Shown piece by piece: positions 11,029 to 20,370 of a stretch of DNA of 64,000 nucleotides; within the stretch, counting starts at the first letter, position 1, and each line of letters begins with the position of its first letter. The position numbers and the translations under genes are program-made. Source of the DNA: Blasia pusilla (taxonomy: Eukaryota > Marchantiophyta > Marchantiopsida > Blasiales); NCBI GenBank assembly GCA_050084515.1, contig CM114271.1, positions 29,388,001 to 29,452,000 on the forward strand, written 5' to 3'. The notes beneath the pieces are model-generated. The model ran no database searches. It saw only the letters and a list, made by a program, of their open reading frames with translations, and was not told where the DNA came from.

Positions 11029-12318
11029 TTGGATACTACACCCATTGTGTGGTGTACCCCGGAGGAGGGTATTCGAGTGTTAGATCTCTTTGGAGGGATT
11101 AGCACCGGGTTAGCTGTTGTTTTGCAGGCAGGAGTGCGAGTACAGCAGTACTTGTATGTGGAGAGTGATGATGTTGCGAGGCGCGTCTCACTACGACATG
11201 TGGCGCAATTACGCCTATGTTTTCCCGACTTATTGTCTGCGTCCGCAATACAGGGGTACCAGAGTTCCCTACCGAGGGATATTTTGTTGTTGGGGGCGCA
11301 GGACTTAGAGCGGGTAGGGACCATTGATTTGGTCATTGCCGGTTGGCCATGTCAGGGCCAATCGAGTGCTGGACGAGGCAGCGGGTTGGCTGACACTCGG
11401 TCCAGGTTGTTTTGGGAGATGTTGAGGGTCTGACGGTAGTTGCAGGAGCACCAGTCTTGTTCTCCAGCCTACATTCTGGAGAATGTGCCGATCTTAGGAG
11501 ACTCCAGGTCACGGGTCGTGACGAGTGCTCATCAGGTGCGTGCATGGATCGGCCCTGCAGTGTTCTTGGATGCGGCGAGTGTAGGTTCTAGAGCCCATCG
11601 CCCGCGTCTATGGTGGACCAACTTGGTGCCCCATGCGGTGTTATGGAGGGCATATGCGAGACTAGAGCGCCCCTCCCCTTTGTTAGTGGATTCCATTCTG
11701 GATCCAGGTCGTCGATCACAGGCAGTGAGGCACAATGATCGACCACCGCTGACTGTGGTCAACAAGGTAGGCAGGCCGCGGGCAGCCTTGCCCACGTTTG
11801 TGAGTTTTCCCGCTTCCTATGCATACAAGGAGGCCGGTCCTGGCTTGGTTTGGGATAACCAGGTTCAGCGGTTGGTGGAGCCCAAGGCCGACGAGAGAGA
11901 GCGAGCGATGGGATTTCCCACAGGAGTGACGACAGTACCATCAGTGTCAGAGGCATCACGACGCCATGTCTTGGGTCAGGCGATGGACCTGAACTGCTTG
12001 ACATGGATCCTCAGCTTGGGAGTGGATGAGCAGCGTCGTATGAGATCGCGACAGATCACAGCGGTTGCGTTGGTGAGCCCCATGCCTACCGAGACGATGG
12101 AGGCAATAGCTGGGGGCGAGACCCGAGGAGATCTACGCACCAGGGGAGATCGGGAGAGACACCCTTGGACTTCTTGGGATGTTTTGAAGGTACGCAAGGA
12201 GATGATAGCCACAACATCGAGCGTGGTTTCGGGCACTGCACGTGGAGGAGATCAGAGTTTGCAGTTGGCTGCAGGAGAGCGGCCGAGTGTTGTTGTTCGA
12301 GACGGGGTTGCACCATAG
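11029..12318 (+). pseudogene. Element 1 C5-cytosine DNA methyltransferase domain
   Basis: Would transfer a methyl group from S-adenosylmethionine to C5 of cytosine in DNA. Motif I, LDLFGGISTG (11080–11109), is the cofactor loop. Motif IV, AGWPCQGQS, has the catalytic Cys codon at 11350–11352. Motif VI, YILENV, is at 11471–11488. A RPRLWWTN motif near 11.6 kb resembles the QxRxR (VIII) region, and RRHVLGQAMD near 11.97 kb sits where motifs IX–X lie. The SRLFWEML helix after motif IV recalls the DNMT3/DRM type more than DNMT1, but I cannot place it without a tree. Two stops (11431–11433 and 11437–11439) split the domain; the second reads TAG where the relative at 60.3 kb implies an amino acid. 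The position, between protease and RT, is not standard for Ty3/gypsy. Confidence 0.85.
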
Positions 12319-12360
12319 CAACCACCGATACCCGCGCCGGAGAGTCCTACCGTAGTCACG

Positions 12361-13290
12361 ATGGAGACTTGGGAGCCAGATATGGGCCCTAAGTTGACAG
12401 GAGGAGAGCGGCGCCGAATACATCAGCTCCTCAGGAGTTATAGGAGCTGCTTTGCGTTTAGCATGGAGGATTTGGGTACGCTCAAGGGACCGGGGATCCG
12501 CATTGAGTTGTCGAGTGATATGCCGATCTTCCGCGACCCCTGGTGCTGATGATATGGAGAGGGCTCTGATTGAGTAGGAGCCAAGACTTGGTCGGAGCAG
12601 GACTAGTGGAGATGTCGCATGGGGAGTATGCACCGCCACCTTTGTCATGCCCGCCAAGAAGGATGTGCATGGCAAATCGGACGGATAGGCGGATGTGTGG
12701 GGATTACCGACCTATCAATCGGCATTTAAGTCCGATAGGTATGCCATGCCCACCCTTGAGGAGATCTTTGATGCGATTGGTCACGCAAAGGTCTTGATTC
12801 ATTGATTTGCGAGTGGATACCATCACCTGCCTATCGATTGGAGGACACGCAGAAGACGGCATTTTGGGGCATCGATCCTCGGGAAGGATTGTTTGTACCG
12901 GTGGCGGTTCTTACCATTTGGGTTAAAGAACGCCCGGCTGAGTTTCGAGGGTCATGGATAGGATCTTGGCTGGTCTGGATTTTGCTAGGTGTTATATTGA
13001 TGACATCGTAGTCTTTAGCGCCACGGTTGAGGAGCATGAGCAACATCTAGAGGAGGTATTTCGGACGATTGCAATTACATGGGCTGAAGCTACATCCAGG
13101 CAAGTGCAAGTTCTTCTCGACCAGATTGAGTACTTGGGTCATACGATATACCGGGGCCTTGGTGTTCAGCAGACAAAGGTAGAGGCTATCTCACGCATTC
13201 CACCCCCTACAGATGTGAGCCGTGTTCGCGCATTCATGGATTGGCGAACTTCTATCGGCGATACGTCAAGGGATTGATTCGATTGGAAGC
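12361..13290 (+). pseudogene. Element 1 reverse transcriptase, frameshifted
   Basis: RNA-dependent DNA polymerase of Ty3/gypsy type. Visible parts are the pre-RT segment (GERRRIHQLLRSYRSCFAFS), MCGDYRPINRHL, a broken stretch over 12730–12950 where the palm continues in other frames, and the catalytic CYIDDIVVF (YIDD at 12993–13004), followed by IEYLGHTIYRGLGVQQTKVEAI. Several single-base indels and a TAG between 12540 and 13000 make it non-functional. The counterpart on the minus strand, 58.4–59.4 kb, preserves FLPFGLKNAPPSF and YIDD. Confidence 0.8.
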
Positions 13291-13458
13291 TGACCTTGCT
13301 CACCAAGGTGGATCACGAGTGGCACTGGGGGGATGAGCAGGAGCGAGCATTTCAGTTGCTCAAGGACAGGTTGACGTCCGCACCCATCTTGAGGAGACCG
13401 ATCAGGGGGCGTCCTTTCCAGTTGCACACAGATTGGAGCATGTTTTTGTCCTTTCCAG

Positions 13459-14589
13459 TTGCACACAGATTGGGGCATGTTGGGGCTTGGAGTGGTGCTC
13501 ACCCAGCATGATGATGAGGGTAGAGAGTTTGTGGTGGCTTACGCTAGCCGCTCGAACAACGCTGCAGAGGCGAAGTACAACTCGTATGAGGGTGAGTGCT
13601 TGGCTGCGGTGTGGGCTGTCGTGCATTTCAGGTGTTACTTATTCGGCAACCCCTTTACCATCATCACTAATCATCAACCACTGAAGTGGTTGATGGAGTG
13701 CGACAAGCTTACAGGGAAGCTTGCGAGATGGGCTCTGTTGTTGCAGGAGTATGATTTTCAGGTTGTACATAGACCTGGAACGCTGAACCAGGATGCAGAT
13801 GGGTTGAGTCGTAACCCATGCCCGAGTCAGCAAGATGCGACTGGAGCTCGATGGCATGGAGAGAGTGATGAGGAGTCGGTGCCAAGATGGCACGCGTCAG
13901 CCTATTTAGGCATGTTGGCTATGGAGAGCCAGAGTGTGGAGACTTCGATGGCGAGGTCTAGTGGAGAGTCTTTGGATCCCGAGGCCAGTGAGGACACGAC
14001 AAGTGGCCGAGATATTCATGATGATGGAGTAGTCTTAGAGTACCTTCGTACTGGCAGCCTTGCGAGCACCATGGATGCTAGAGAGCGGGATCGGATCCTA
14101 CAGCGGGCGAGACGGTTCCGTTGGGAGGGGACACATGTTTTGAGGGTTTGGGAGGATGGTAGAGTACGCGTAGTGCCGCATCCTTTGCAGAGAGCACGAC
14201 TAGTGCAGCATGCCCACGAGGAGTTGGGTCACTTTGGGGTGAAGCGGACGTATAGCTTGCTCCAGATTCAGTATTGGTGGCGAGGCATGCAGATTGACGT
14301 TCAGCAGTTTGTTGCCAAGTGCATGGTGTGTGATCGGGTCCGAGCATCGTTCAATGCTCCGACTCCACAGTTGCATCCATTACCGATCATGGGCTTAGGG
14401 TATAGATGGAGTTTGGATTTTGCAGGACCTTTGCCCTTGACAGAGCGTCACAGTCGTTATGTGTTGGTGATGGTCGAGCACTTCTCGAAGTGGATCGAGT
14501 TGGTTGCATTGCCTGACAAAGCAAGTGAGGGAGTAGCTTATGCCTTCCTTGAGTCTTTGAGTCATTATGGCGCACAGGTGAGGTGTTGA
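13459..14589 (+). CDS. Element 1 RNase H and integrase N-terminal half
   Basis: The longest intact frame of the element (376 codons). RNase H of Ty3/gypsy type begins with LHTDWGMLGLGVVL and includes ECLAAVWAVVHFRCYL, NHQPLKWLM and VHRPGTLNQDADGLSR. The integrase follows: an H2C2 zinc finger (HAHEELGHFG … CMVCDRV) and the start of the DDE core, WSLDFAGPLPL, with the first Asp at 14416–14418. A 37-bp tandem duplication at 13412–13485 lies at its left edge and shifts the frame relative to the RT side. It ends at a stop just before the second catalytic Asp, where indels occur. Confidence 0.85.
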   Translation: MHTDWGMLGLGVVLTQHDDEGREFVVAYASRSNNAAEAKYNSYEGECLAAVWAVVHFRCYLFGNPFTIITNHQPLKWLMECDKLTGKLARWALLLQEYDFQVVHRPGTLNQDADGLSRNPCPSQQDATGARWHGESDEESVPRWHASAYLGMLAMESQSVETSMARSSGESLDPEASEDTTSGRDIHDDGVVLEYLRTGSLASTMDARERDRILQRARRFRWEGTHVLRVWEDGRVRVVPHPLQRARLVQHAHEELGHFGVKRTYSLLQIQYWWRGMQIDVQQFVAKCMVCDRVRASFNAPTPQLHPLPIMGLGYRWSLDFAGPLPLTERHSRYVLVMVEHFSKWIELVALPDKASEGVAYAFLESLSHYGAQVRC

Positions 14590-15148
14590 TGCACCAGGAT
14601 ACCGAAGTTTAGCGGTGAGTTCCAGGCCTTGTGTGATCAGGGGACGATCGACCCCGCACGAGTTCGCGAGATCATCCTGGCGGATGGATTAGCGGAGAGA
14701 GTTTGTGAGGCGGTGAAGAGGGGTTTACGCAAGTATGGCTTGCAGAGAGGTCACCTAGGAGATTGGGACCTCCGTTGCCATGGTTGGCGATGGGATACTG
14801 ATTCAAGACGGGCATCCTTAGCGTCTTTTTCACCGTATTTGCTACTTTATGGCGAGAGCCGATTTACCCACGGCCATTCGTCGAGAGATCTTTGGTGAGG
14901 TCTTTGAACCTTGATGACCCAGATGTATGGGTGCGAGCATGTTCTCGAGGGCTGAGTTATTTCGGAGAGTGATGCCCATGGCGTTCGAGAACTTGGCGAT
15001 TGCACAGCATCGGGATACGTTGAGGTATGCGACTATTCGAGGTGGTGGTTATCGACCAACTACTCGGAGGTTTCATCAGGGAGATTATGTCTATTTGCAG
15101 CAGACGGCACCGACGACGTTGGATGTGATTGAGGGCGCACTATCCTGA
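14590..15148 (+). pseudogene. Element 1 integrase C-terminal half, frameshifted
   Basis: Continuation of the integrase after a frameshift and stop. KFSGEFQALCDQ follows the expected position of the second catalytic Asp, and ADGLAERVCEAVKRGLRKYG covers the region of the catalytic Glu. Further frames (AFENLAIAQHRDTLRYATIRGG, GDYVYLQQTAP) correspond to the integrase tail seen also at 53.0–53.2 and 56.7–56.9 kb. No chromodomain was seen. Confidence 0.65.
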
Positions 15149-15162
15149 GAGTACGTGACATT

Positions 15163-15444
15163 TTGCCATCGGGTGTTCTCTTGCTGGAGGGACGCGATGG
15201 TATGGTATGGAAGGACCATGTGCGTAATTGTGCGCCATGTCACCTTCCTAACATTGATGGTACAGTAGATCCGAGCTTAGTAGTAGTTCCTGTAGGCTTG
15301 CGTTGTATGTTGTGTGGTTCTGCCCGTGGTGCGGCCACGATGCTAGTCTGTGATGGGTGTTCGAGAGGATGGCATATGACATGTTTGACGCCACCTCTCA
15401 CTAGGGTTCCTCAGGGAGGATGGATGTGTCCCAGATGTACATAG
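15163..15444 (+). CDS. Element 1 C-terminal PHD finger
   Basis: Intact C4HC3 PHD finger at about 15298–15441. It starts at LRCMLCGS, continues through LVCDGCSRGWHMTC, and ends at GGWMCPRC, with the spacing and the conserved Trp before the last Cys pair typical of the family. PHD fingers bind histone H3 tails, often reading K4 methylation. In this position at the end of integrase many Ty3/gypsy elements carry a chromodomain, so a targeting role is a reasonable inference. The frame opens upstream with LEGRDGMVWKDHVRNCAP, which is also conserved in both minus-strand relatives. A TAG stop follows. Confidence 0.85.
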   Translation: MPSGVLLLEGRDGMVWKDHVRNCAPCHLPNIDGTVDPSLVVVPVGLRCMLCGSARGAATMLVCDGCSRGWHMTCLTPPLTRVPQGGWMCPRCT

Positions 15445-15610
15445 AGAAGGTAGTTCTACATTCCGACTTGTGTCTATGACATGGATGACAAGGAGGCGAC
15501 TAACGATGGGGCCACATGAGCACCCGGCCTTCTTGCTCTTAGCGTCCGAGAGATGTATGTCATGGTAGGTAGGGATTGATGGCTATCTGGAGTTAGAGGA
15601 CCTAACCACC

Positions 15611-15624
15611 AGCTAGGGGGGCGA
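15611..15624 (+). other. Element 1 polypurine tract
   Basis: agctaggggggcga, the expected primer site for plus-strand DNA synthesis. It directly abuts B1, not the TGTC start of A2 130 bp further on. The relatives have equivalent tracts at 56168–56177 and 52534–52547 on the minus strand, again followed by a spacer before TGTCAT. Confidence 0.65.
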
Positions 15625-15753
15625 TTGGAGATATTTTGGTTCTTCTTGTCTTGTTGTTTGGATGCCATGAGTTAGCATGGGATCATGCGTGTTTGTGTGT
15701 GTGTTCGGTGACAGCGATGTATGTTGTGTAGCGATGTGTATGCGCACGATAAC
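15625..15753 (+). repeat. B1: copy of LTR 3' segment next to polypurine tract
   Basis: A 129-bp segment nearly identical to B2 (16268–16394). It starts ttggagatattttgg and ends gcgcacgataac where B2 ends gcgcacgaca. It lies between the polypurine tract and A2. Confidence 0.85.
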
Positions 15754-16394
15754 TGTCACGTCTTTTAGGATAGATCGGTGGGATCTAATAGAGCGCCTTC
15801 ATGAGTAGTGGAGGACACGCCCAGTAGGTCGAGGGTGACCTGTCGAGGCCCTTGGAAACCTGAGATAGCAGGTTTGCCTTTCGTTTCGGCTCATTTGGAG
15901 CCATATTGAGGAACTTACTATTTTAGGTAAGTACCATTTTGAGTATATGATCGACTTACTATTTTTGGTAAGTGGCCCTTGACCTCCTACATCAGGTCAA
16001 GAGCCAAGGAGGTGACTTGGGAGAATAGGTTACCATGGAGAGAGCTTGGGAGAGGAGAGGGGTATACCTCAAGGAGAGAGAACTTGAGAGCTCATTCTCT
16101 CTTTGTTGAACCTCTTGGCATGAGGCGGCGGAGCTATAGTACTTTGCCTTGTGAGTGTAACCCAAGCCTTTCATTAGGAGAGTGGGTTTGGTTTGACATG
16201 AGAGAGACTGCACACCTTTGAGAGCTATGGTGTGAGATGGTGGAGAGAGAGATTGGATCTTACTTTATTGGAGATATTTTGGTTCTTCTTGTCTCGTTGT
16301 TTGGATGCCATGAGTTAGCATGGGATCATGCGTGTTTGTGTGTGTGTTCGGTGACAGCGATGTATGTTGTGTAGCGATGTGTATGCGCACGACA
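15754..16394 (+). repeat. A2–B2: right terminal repeat of element 1
   Basis: 641 bp, TGTCACG…GCACGACA, so the ends form a short inverted repeat (TGTC/GACA) as in LTRs. A2 (15754–16267) matches A1 and B2 (16268–16394) matches B1. The whole A2–B2 unit matches the solo LTR at 33428–34061. Confidence 0.9.
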
Positions 16395-16856
16395 CAAGAG
16401 CCAAACCCTACTTGACACTTTTGCCAGATGCATATGAAGAGGGGCAAGCCATTTGGGCCGGCTTCGGACCCCCTCAAAGACAATTTCTTTAAGTTATGAC
16501 TATCTAACATAGCTATGGCTATCAATGGGGTAACTTCAGCGGTCATATGGAGTTCCTCCGATTCCTCGGCATGGCTTATCATGTGGGTTTACGTGGTGAT
16601 GTTCATCGAATTGTAGTTGTTGTTTACAGCGTCGCTTGTGACTATGACAAAGTTATGTGACTCCGCAAGACGTCGCATGTACCCCCGCAAACTCTATATA
16701 TTTAGAGTTCATGACTGTTTCTCTCAATTAGTTTTGCTCCGCTATAAGGTAGGAAATATAACACGACCATTCCCTAATGTAGAAGGTCTCCAACTATGGC
16801 AACTATGGCACCAGAGGCTGACCTTTTTCATTAAACGCATACAAGAAAGTTATTTT
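16395..16856. repeat. Tandem repeat, end of copy 2 and partial copy 3
   Basis: After four bases (caag) the host repeat resumes at agccaaaccctacttg, matching copy 1 from its agccaaaccctacttg onward. Copy 3 starts at 16656 and fades near 16856. This proves the retrotransposon boundaries independently of its own ends. Confidence 0.75.
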
Positions 16857-17697
16857 AAAGGTACGTGAAGCAGGTTTGTTCATCATATTAGAAGTTGAAA
16901 TAAGAACACCATGGTTGGGAAAGTCCAATCATTTGAACCTGATTCATAACTTGCCAATGCATATGCATCAAATTCTAACAAAATCACAATATATGTTGAT
17001 TACTCGGTAGTAAGACTTGGTGATTCGCTGTCTTGCCTATCTCTGATTCAAGTCTTTATATTTAACTTTCTGCTTATGGTTGAAAGGGGGCAATGTCTCA
17101 CGGGCCACTGTGTTTTGAATGTTCATGGGATGCTTTCAATACTTTTTGTGTAAAGCTTCAACCCATTCCATCTTGCATCTCAGAGATCGGCCAAGTGGCC
17201 TATCTTCATTGAATGTTTCCCTTGGTCTCGCCCTTGGTTGCATTGGAGTTGGAAGCACTCCAACGTTGCAATCAAGCCTTGCCTTCAAAGTCAACAAGGA
17301 CTCATACATGCATGTGACTTACTACAGAGTATGGTCTTGCAAAATTTGGTTTGAGTTGGTGTCTTTGATGATAAACACTTCATTTCACATGCTTTCAATA
17401 GCTCGCAAAGATTCCTAAGGGTTTTCGAATTTAGAAGCATCTTGATTGGTCTGGTTATATGGAAATATGGGTTCAATCTCCTCTCCATCAATTCTATGGC
17501 TTTCAGGTCTAAGGGCAAGGGCTAATGTGCATGCTTTGGAATTTGTAAGACCCTTAAGACCTCCACATGCATCTACTTCTAAACTGTGGAGCGAGGAATA
17601 AAAGAATCTCCACCTTTGTGCTCCTAGACAACAACCAACAATTTTCCTATTTCAATGGGAGATGAAGTGAGAAAATGTGCTCCGCATGAGCATCTTA
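16857..17697. other. No recognisable gene
   Basis: AT-rich sequence with short frames only. I see no domain, no terminal repeats and no supported exon. Confidence 0.35.
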
Positions 17698-18115
17698 TCT
17701 ATGCTGTTATGGGAGAGTGTCTTCTTGATTTGCAAACACCTCTATGTTTGACACATGACAATTGGGCAGCAAGAAAATATTTCACATACTACGGGCAGCA
17801 AGAAAAAATTGGAATTTATGTGCAACATCATTAATCTCTTCTTTTCATAGCCTTTACACTAGTTCTTCAAACACTTTTTTATTTCGCGTGGATCGCTCGA
17901 ACACCTTATCTATATTATTATATTATTATGGGAGAGTGTCTTCTTGATTTGCAAACACTTTTCTATTTCAACATCAAAATCAACTTTGGCGCATGTAAGA
18001 AGCATACGTCTATTCGTAGAGTGTAAACGCTCATTTGCACCCACATAGTCATTAATCTATTTGCTTCACGATCTGTTCACGAGGCTCTTCAAACACTTTT
18101 TTTATTTTTTTCTAA
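17698..18115 (+). mobile_element. Two tandem Helitron-like left ends
   Basis: Two copies of a Helitron-type 5' terminus, both preceded by A: TCTATGCTGTTATGGGAGAG at 17698 and TCTATATTATTATA… at 17909, each continuing into gagagtgtcttcttgatttgcaaacac. The copies are 211 bp apart and each is followed by about 150 bp ending in ttcttcaaacacttttttattt or a close variant. The same terminus starts the Helitron at 31835. No matching 3' hairpin plus CTRR end was confirmed downstream. Confidence 0.55.
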
Positions 18116-18342
18116 ACCTTCTACTAGTGTAAGTAACATATGAATCCTTAGAAGCAAACTGAACTTCTAATCCCATGTTTGGTTAACTTATCCATTCAAG
18201 AGGACTCCGTTCATTCGCGTTCCCATTTTCGAAGGCCGTGGTATTTCCACGTTACAACAGGATTGTGGCTATGGTGGCAGGAGCGCGCACGGGGACTGCC
18301 TAACAGAGGAGCACGACGACCGCGACAGCATTTCCAAGCACA

Positions 18343-20370
18343 ATGGCACAATCTCTTCTTCTTCCCTTGCAGCGGGCGGTGACAGTGGGCTCCATGGCAC
18401 TACCGTTTTCTGGCAGTGCTTCCATGCGCTTGGTGCCCGCATCGCCGGTGGCAGTTTGCGCATCTCGTACCCCACACGCCCAGTTTCGGCTGAATGCGGC
18501 TCCAGGGGGAGTGCTGGGCGTCGAACCGGACCTGGACGAGGAGCAGAGGGACATCTGGATGACTGCCGGCGAGGACATGGTGGGTTTCTACCCTCGCAAT
18601 GTCCATTTATGTGATTTAGATTTCGTGTTGACTTCAATCCTCTGAGCCCGCAAATGAATTTGTGGAAGTACTCGCTGGAAATGGCTCATGGTCGCCCGAG
18701 TTGCTCTTAATTTCTTTCGTAGTTTATCTGTCTGATGTTCATGGTGTAGAGCTGTGGAGGTGGAGGCTAGTGGCGAAGTGTAGTGGAGTAAATAGTCCGA
18801 AACTGGCAAGTAGGTGAGGGAAGAATTGCTCAATTACTTGTGTTGGTATGGAAAGGAGTTGAGATTTGTGACATGAGATTCAAGTGAATTTGATCGATAA
18901 GCGAGTCATTGGTTTCGTCTCAGGCCTGTCTTTAAAATCAGTGTAGCTTCGTAGACGCGAGGGATGAGCCGAGAGTGATCGAATTGAACTGGCAGCTACA
19001 GAGGGGCACAAGCAAAAAATCGGCTGACTGGATCTTTTATGACAATTACGATGTTCACCTTGTGATGTGACAATTAAAGCGGGAAAACGGACTTTCTTTT
19101 GTGCAGGAGGAAGAATTTTTCCCTTACGGAAAAGCCGATGGAGCTCATACATGGCACAAGGGCGACGATGAAGGTTAGCTGATGCGTCCACAGCTTTGTT
19201 TTCGATTGTTTTCGATTTGCCTTAGTATCCCTTCAATGAACCCATTTGGGAGTCATTTGTTCCTTTAGGACCTCTTCATCACCGGAAACATGGTACCGTA
19301 GGATGCGATGGAATTGGTGCCTCAGTTTTGGGTTTATTAAGCTGTACCAATTCATTTTCATTTTTTTGCATCATAATGCCTGATAATGGATTGAGGTTTT
19401 TCGTTTTGAGTAGGTGGTTTCATTGAACCCATACTCAAGCAGATCGAAGAGTCAGGAGGACCGGCTACACATCCCGGACAAAGTACGTCAGACTGAACTT
19501 CTCGACTCATCCGTATGACCATGACACTCGCAAGTCCAGAAAGGAATGTGTTGAAAGTGCCAAATGCGGCACTAGTCTGCTTAAATCGGGGGGTTTGCTG
19601 AGTCGTACATGATTCTAGCCGAAGTGAGTGAAATTGGACTCGACGTCAGTGCTGTAGTCACAATTGTTGTTAGCCAATCACCTTTGGAGAAACTCCAATT
19701 TTGTTGATTTAGTTGATTATCCAAAGCTCGACATTGGAGCTCTTTGAACAACATAGGCCAAGGCTCTGTGATTAGTAATCAAAGAGACTTCATAGCCCTC
19801 TCTCCTGGATACGACAGTAACTTTCACATGTCGTGCAGATGTTATTTCGTGGCTCTTCCTGCCAGGAATCTTCAGCGGAATGGCTTTTGGTATTCAGGTA
19901 TGAGATGCTCTTTCACCCCTCACCGCTCCTACGGTGCATTGGCTCTCAAAACGGTGGTTTTTTAGGGTTTAGAAATTCTTTCAAACTGGGCAGGTTGAAT
20001 CGAATCCGTGCACTTGTTTGCTGAACAAACGGCCTTTGCTGGCGGTCTCCCATAATCTATCAGTGGCTTGGGCTGTTGAGTTTCTGCAGATCTCACATGA
20101 TTTCAATTGTCCGGATACTAAGGCTCCTACCTTTGAGGCGGCCTTCATCCTCTATGAGTTTCCCTCTTTAACAATCCTATTGCATTCACTGATCGGTCCT
20201 TGCAGTCGGAGTATCTGTACCTTGCGTGCGTGCTGTTCATCTTTGCCTTCATAGGCATTGAGATGGCCAAGCCAGACAAGCCAAGCAACTTCGAACCTGA
20301 GATCTCCCGGCTTGATCGCGTCTACGACAAGGGATACAAGCCGAGTGCTAGACAAGGTCAGGGTAACTAA
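18343..20370 (+). CDS. Five-exon gene for small plastid membrane protein, possibly PnsB5/NDH18-like
   Basis: Exons 18343–18579, 19107–19173, 19414–19482, 19839–19897 and 20206–20370, all GT–AG and in phase, give a 198-residue protein. The N-terminus (about 60 residues, Ser/Ala/Arg-rich, few acidic) looks like a plastid transit peptide. A conserved-looking acidic and aromatic part follows (DEEQRDIW; FFPYGKADGAHTWHKGDD). Two hydrophobic helices come next, about 128–144 (WLFLPGIFSGMAFGI) and 147–164 (YLYLACVLFIFAFIGIE), then a soluble tail (KPDKPSNFEPEI). The combination recalls PnsB5 (NDH18) of the plastid NDH complex, which supports cyclic electron flow around photosystem I. That name rests on memory of the family, not on an alignment; the exon structure is firmer than the function. 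Confidence 0.6.

Larger units (their letters stand above)
6028..16394 (+). mobile_element. Element 1: Ty3/gypsy retrotransposon with methyltransferase and PHD finger
   Basis: A 10.4-kb retroelement in the tandem repeat, bounded by TGTCACG on the left and GCACGACA on the right. The domain order is gag (two zinc knuckles), aspartic protease (LLDSGAQ), a C5-cytosine methyltransferase domain, RT (YIDD), RNase H, integrase (zinc finger plus DDE core) and a terminal PHD finger. That order is Ty3/gypsy apart from the two extra domains. Terminal repeats are arranged A1–internal–B1–A2–B2. The empty site can be read from copy 1 of the host repeat: cggg|agcc became cggg|element|caag|agcc, so the target duplication is 4 bp and, if real, mutated. 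Frameshifts and stops in gag, methyltransferase, RT and integrase make this copy non-functional. Confidence 0.9.

Noticed and set aside
12133-12675. Minus-strand 180-codon ORF
   Set aside because: It is antisense to the methyltransferase–RT junction of element 1 and shows no recognisable domain.
6028-16394. Element 1 as a DIRS/PAT tyrosine-recombinase retrotransposon
   Set aside because: The split repeats fit, but the element has an H2C2 plus DDE integrase and a retropepsin, and the related solo LTR has a target-site duplication; no tyrosine recombinase was seen.
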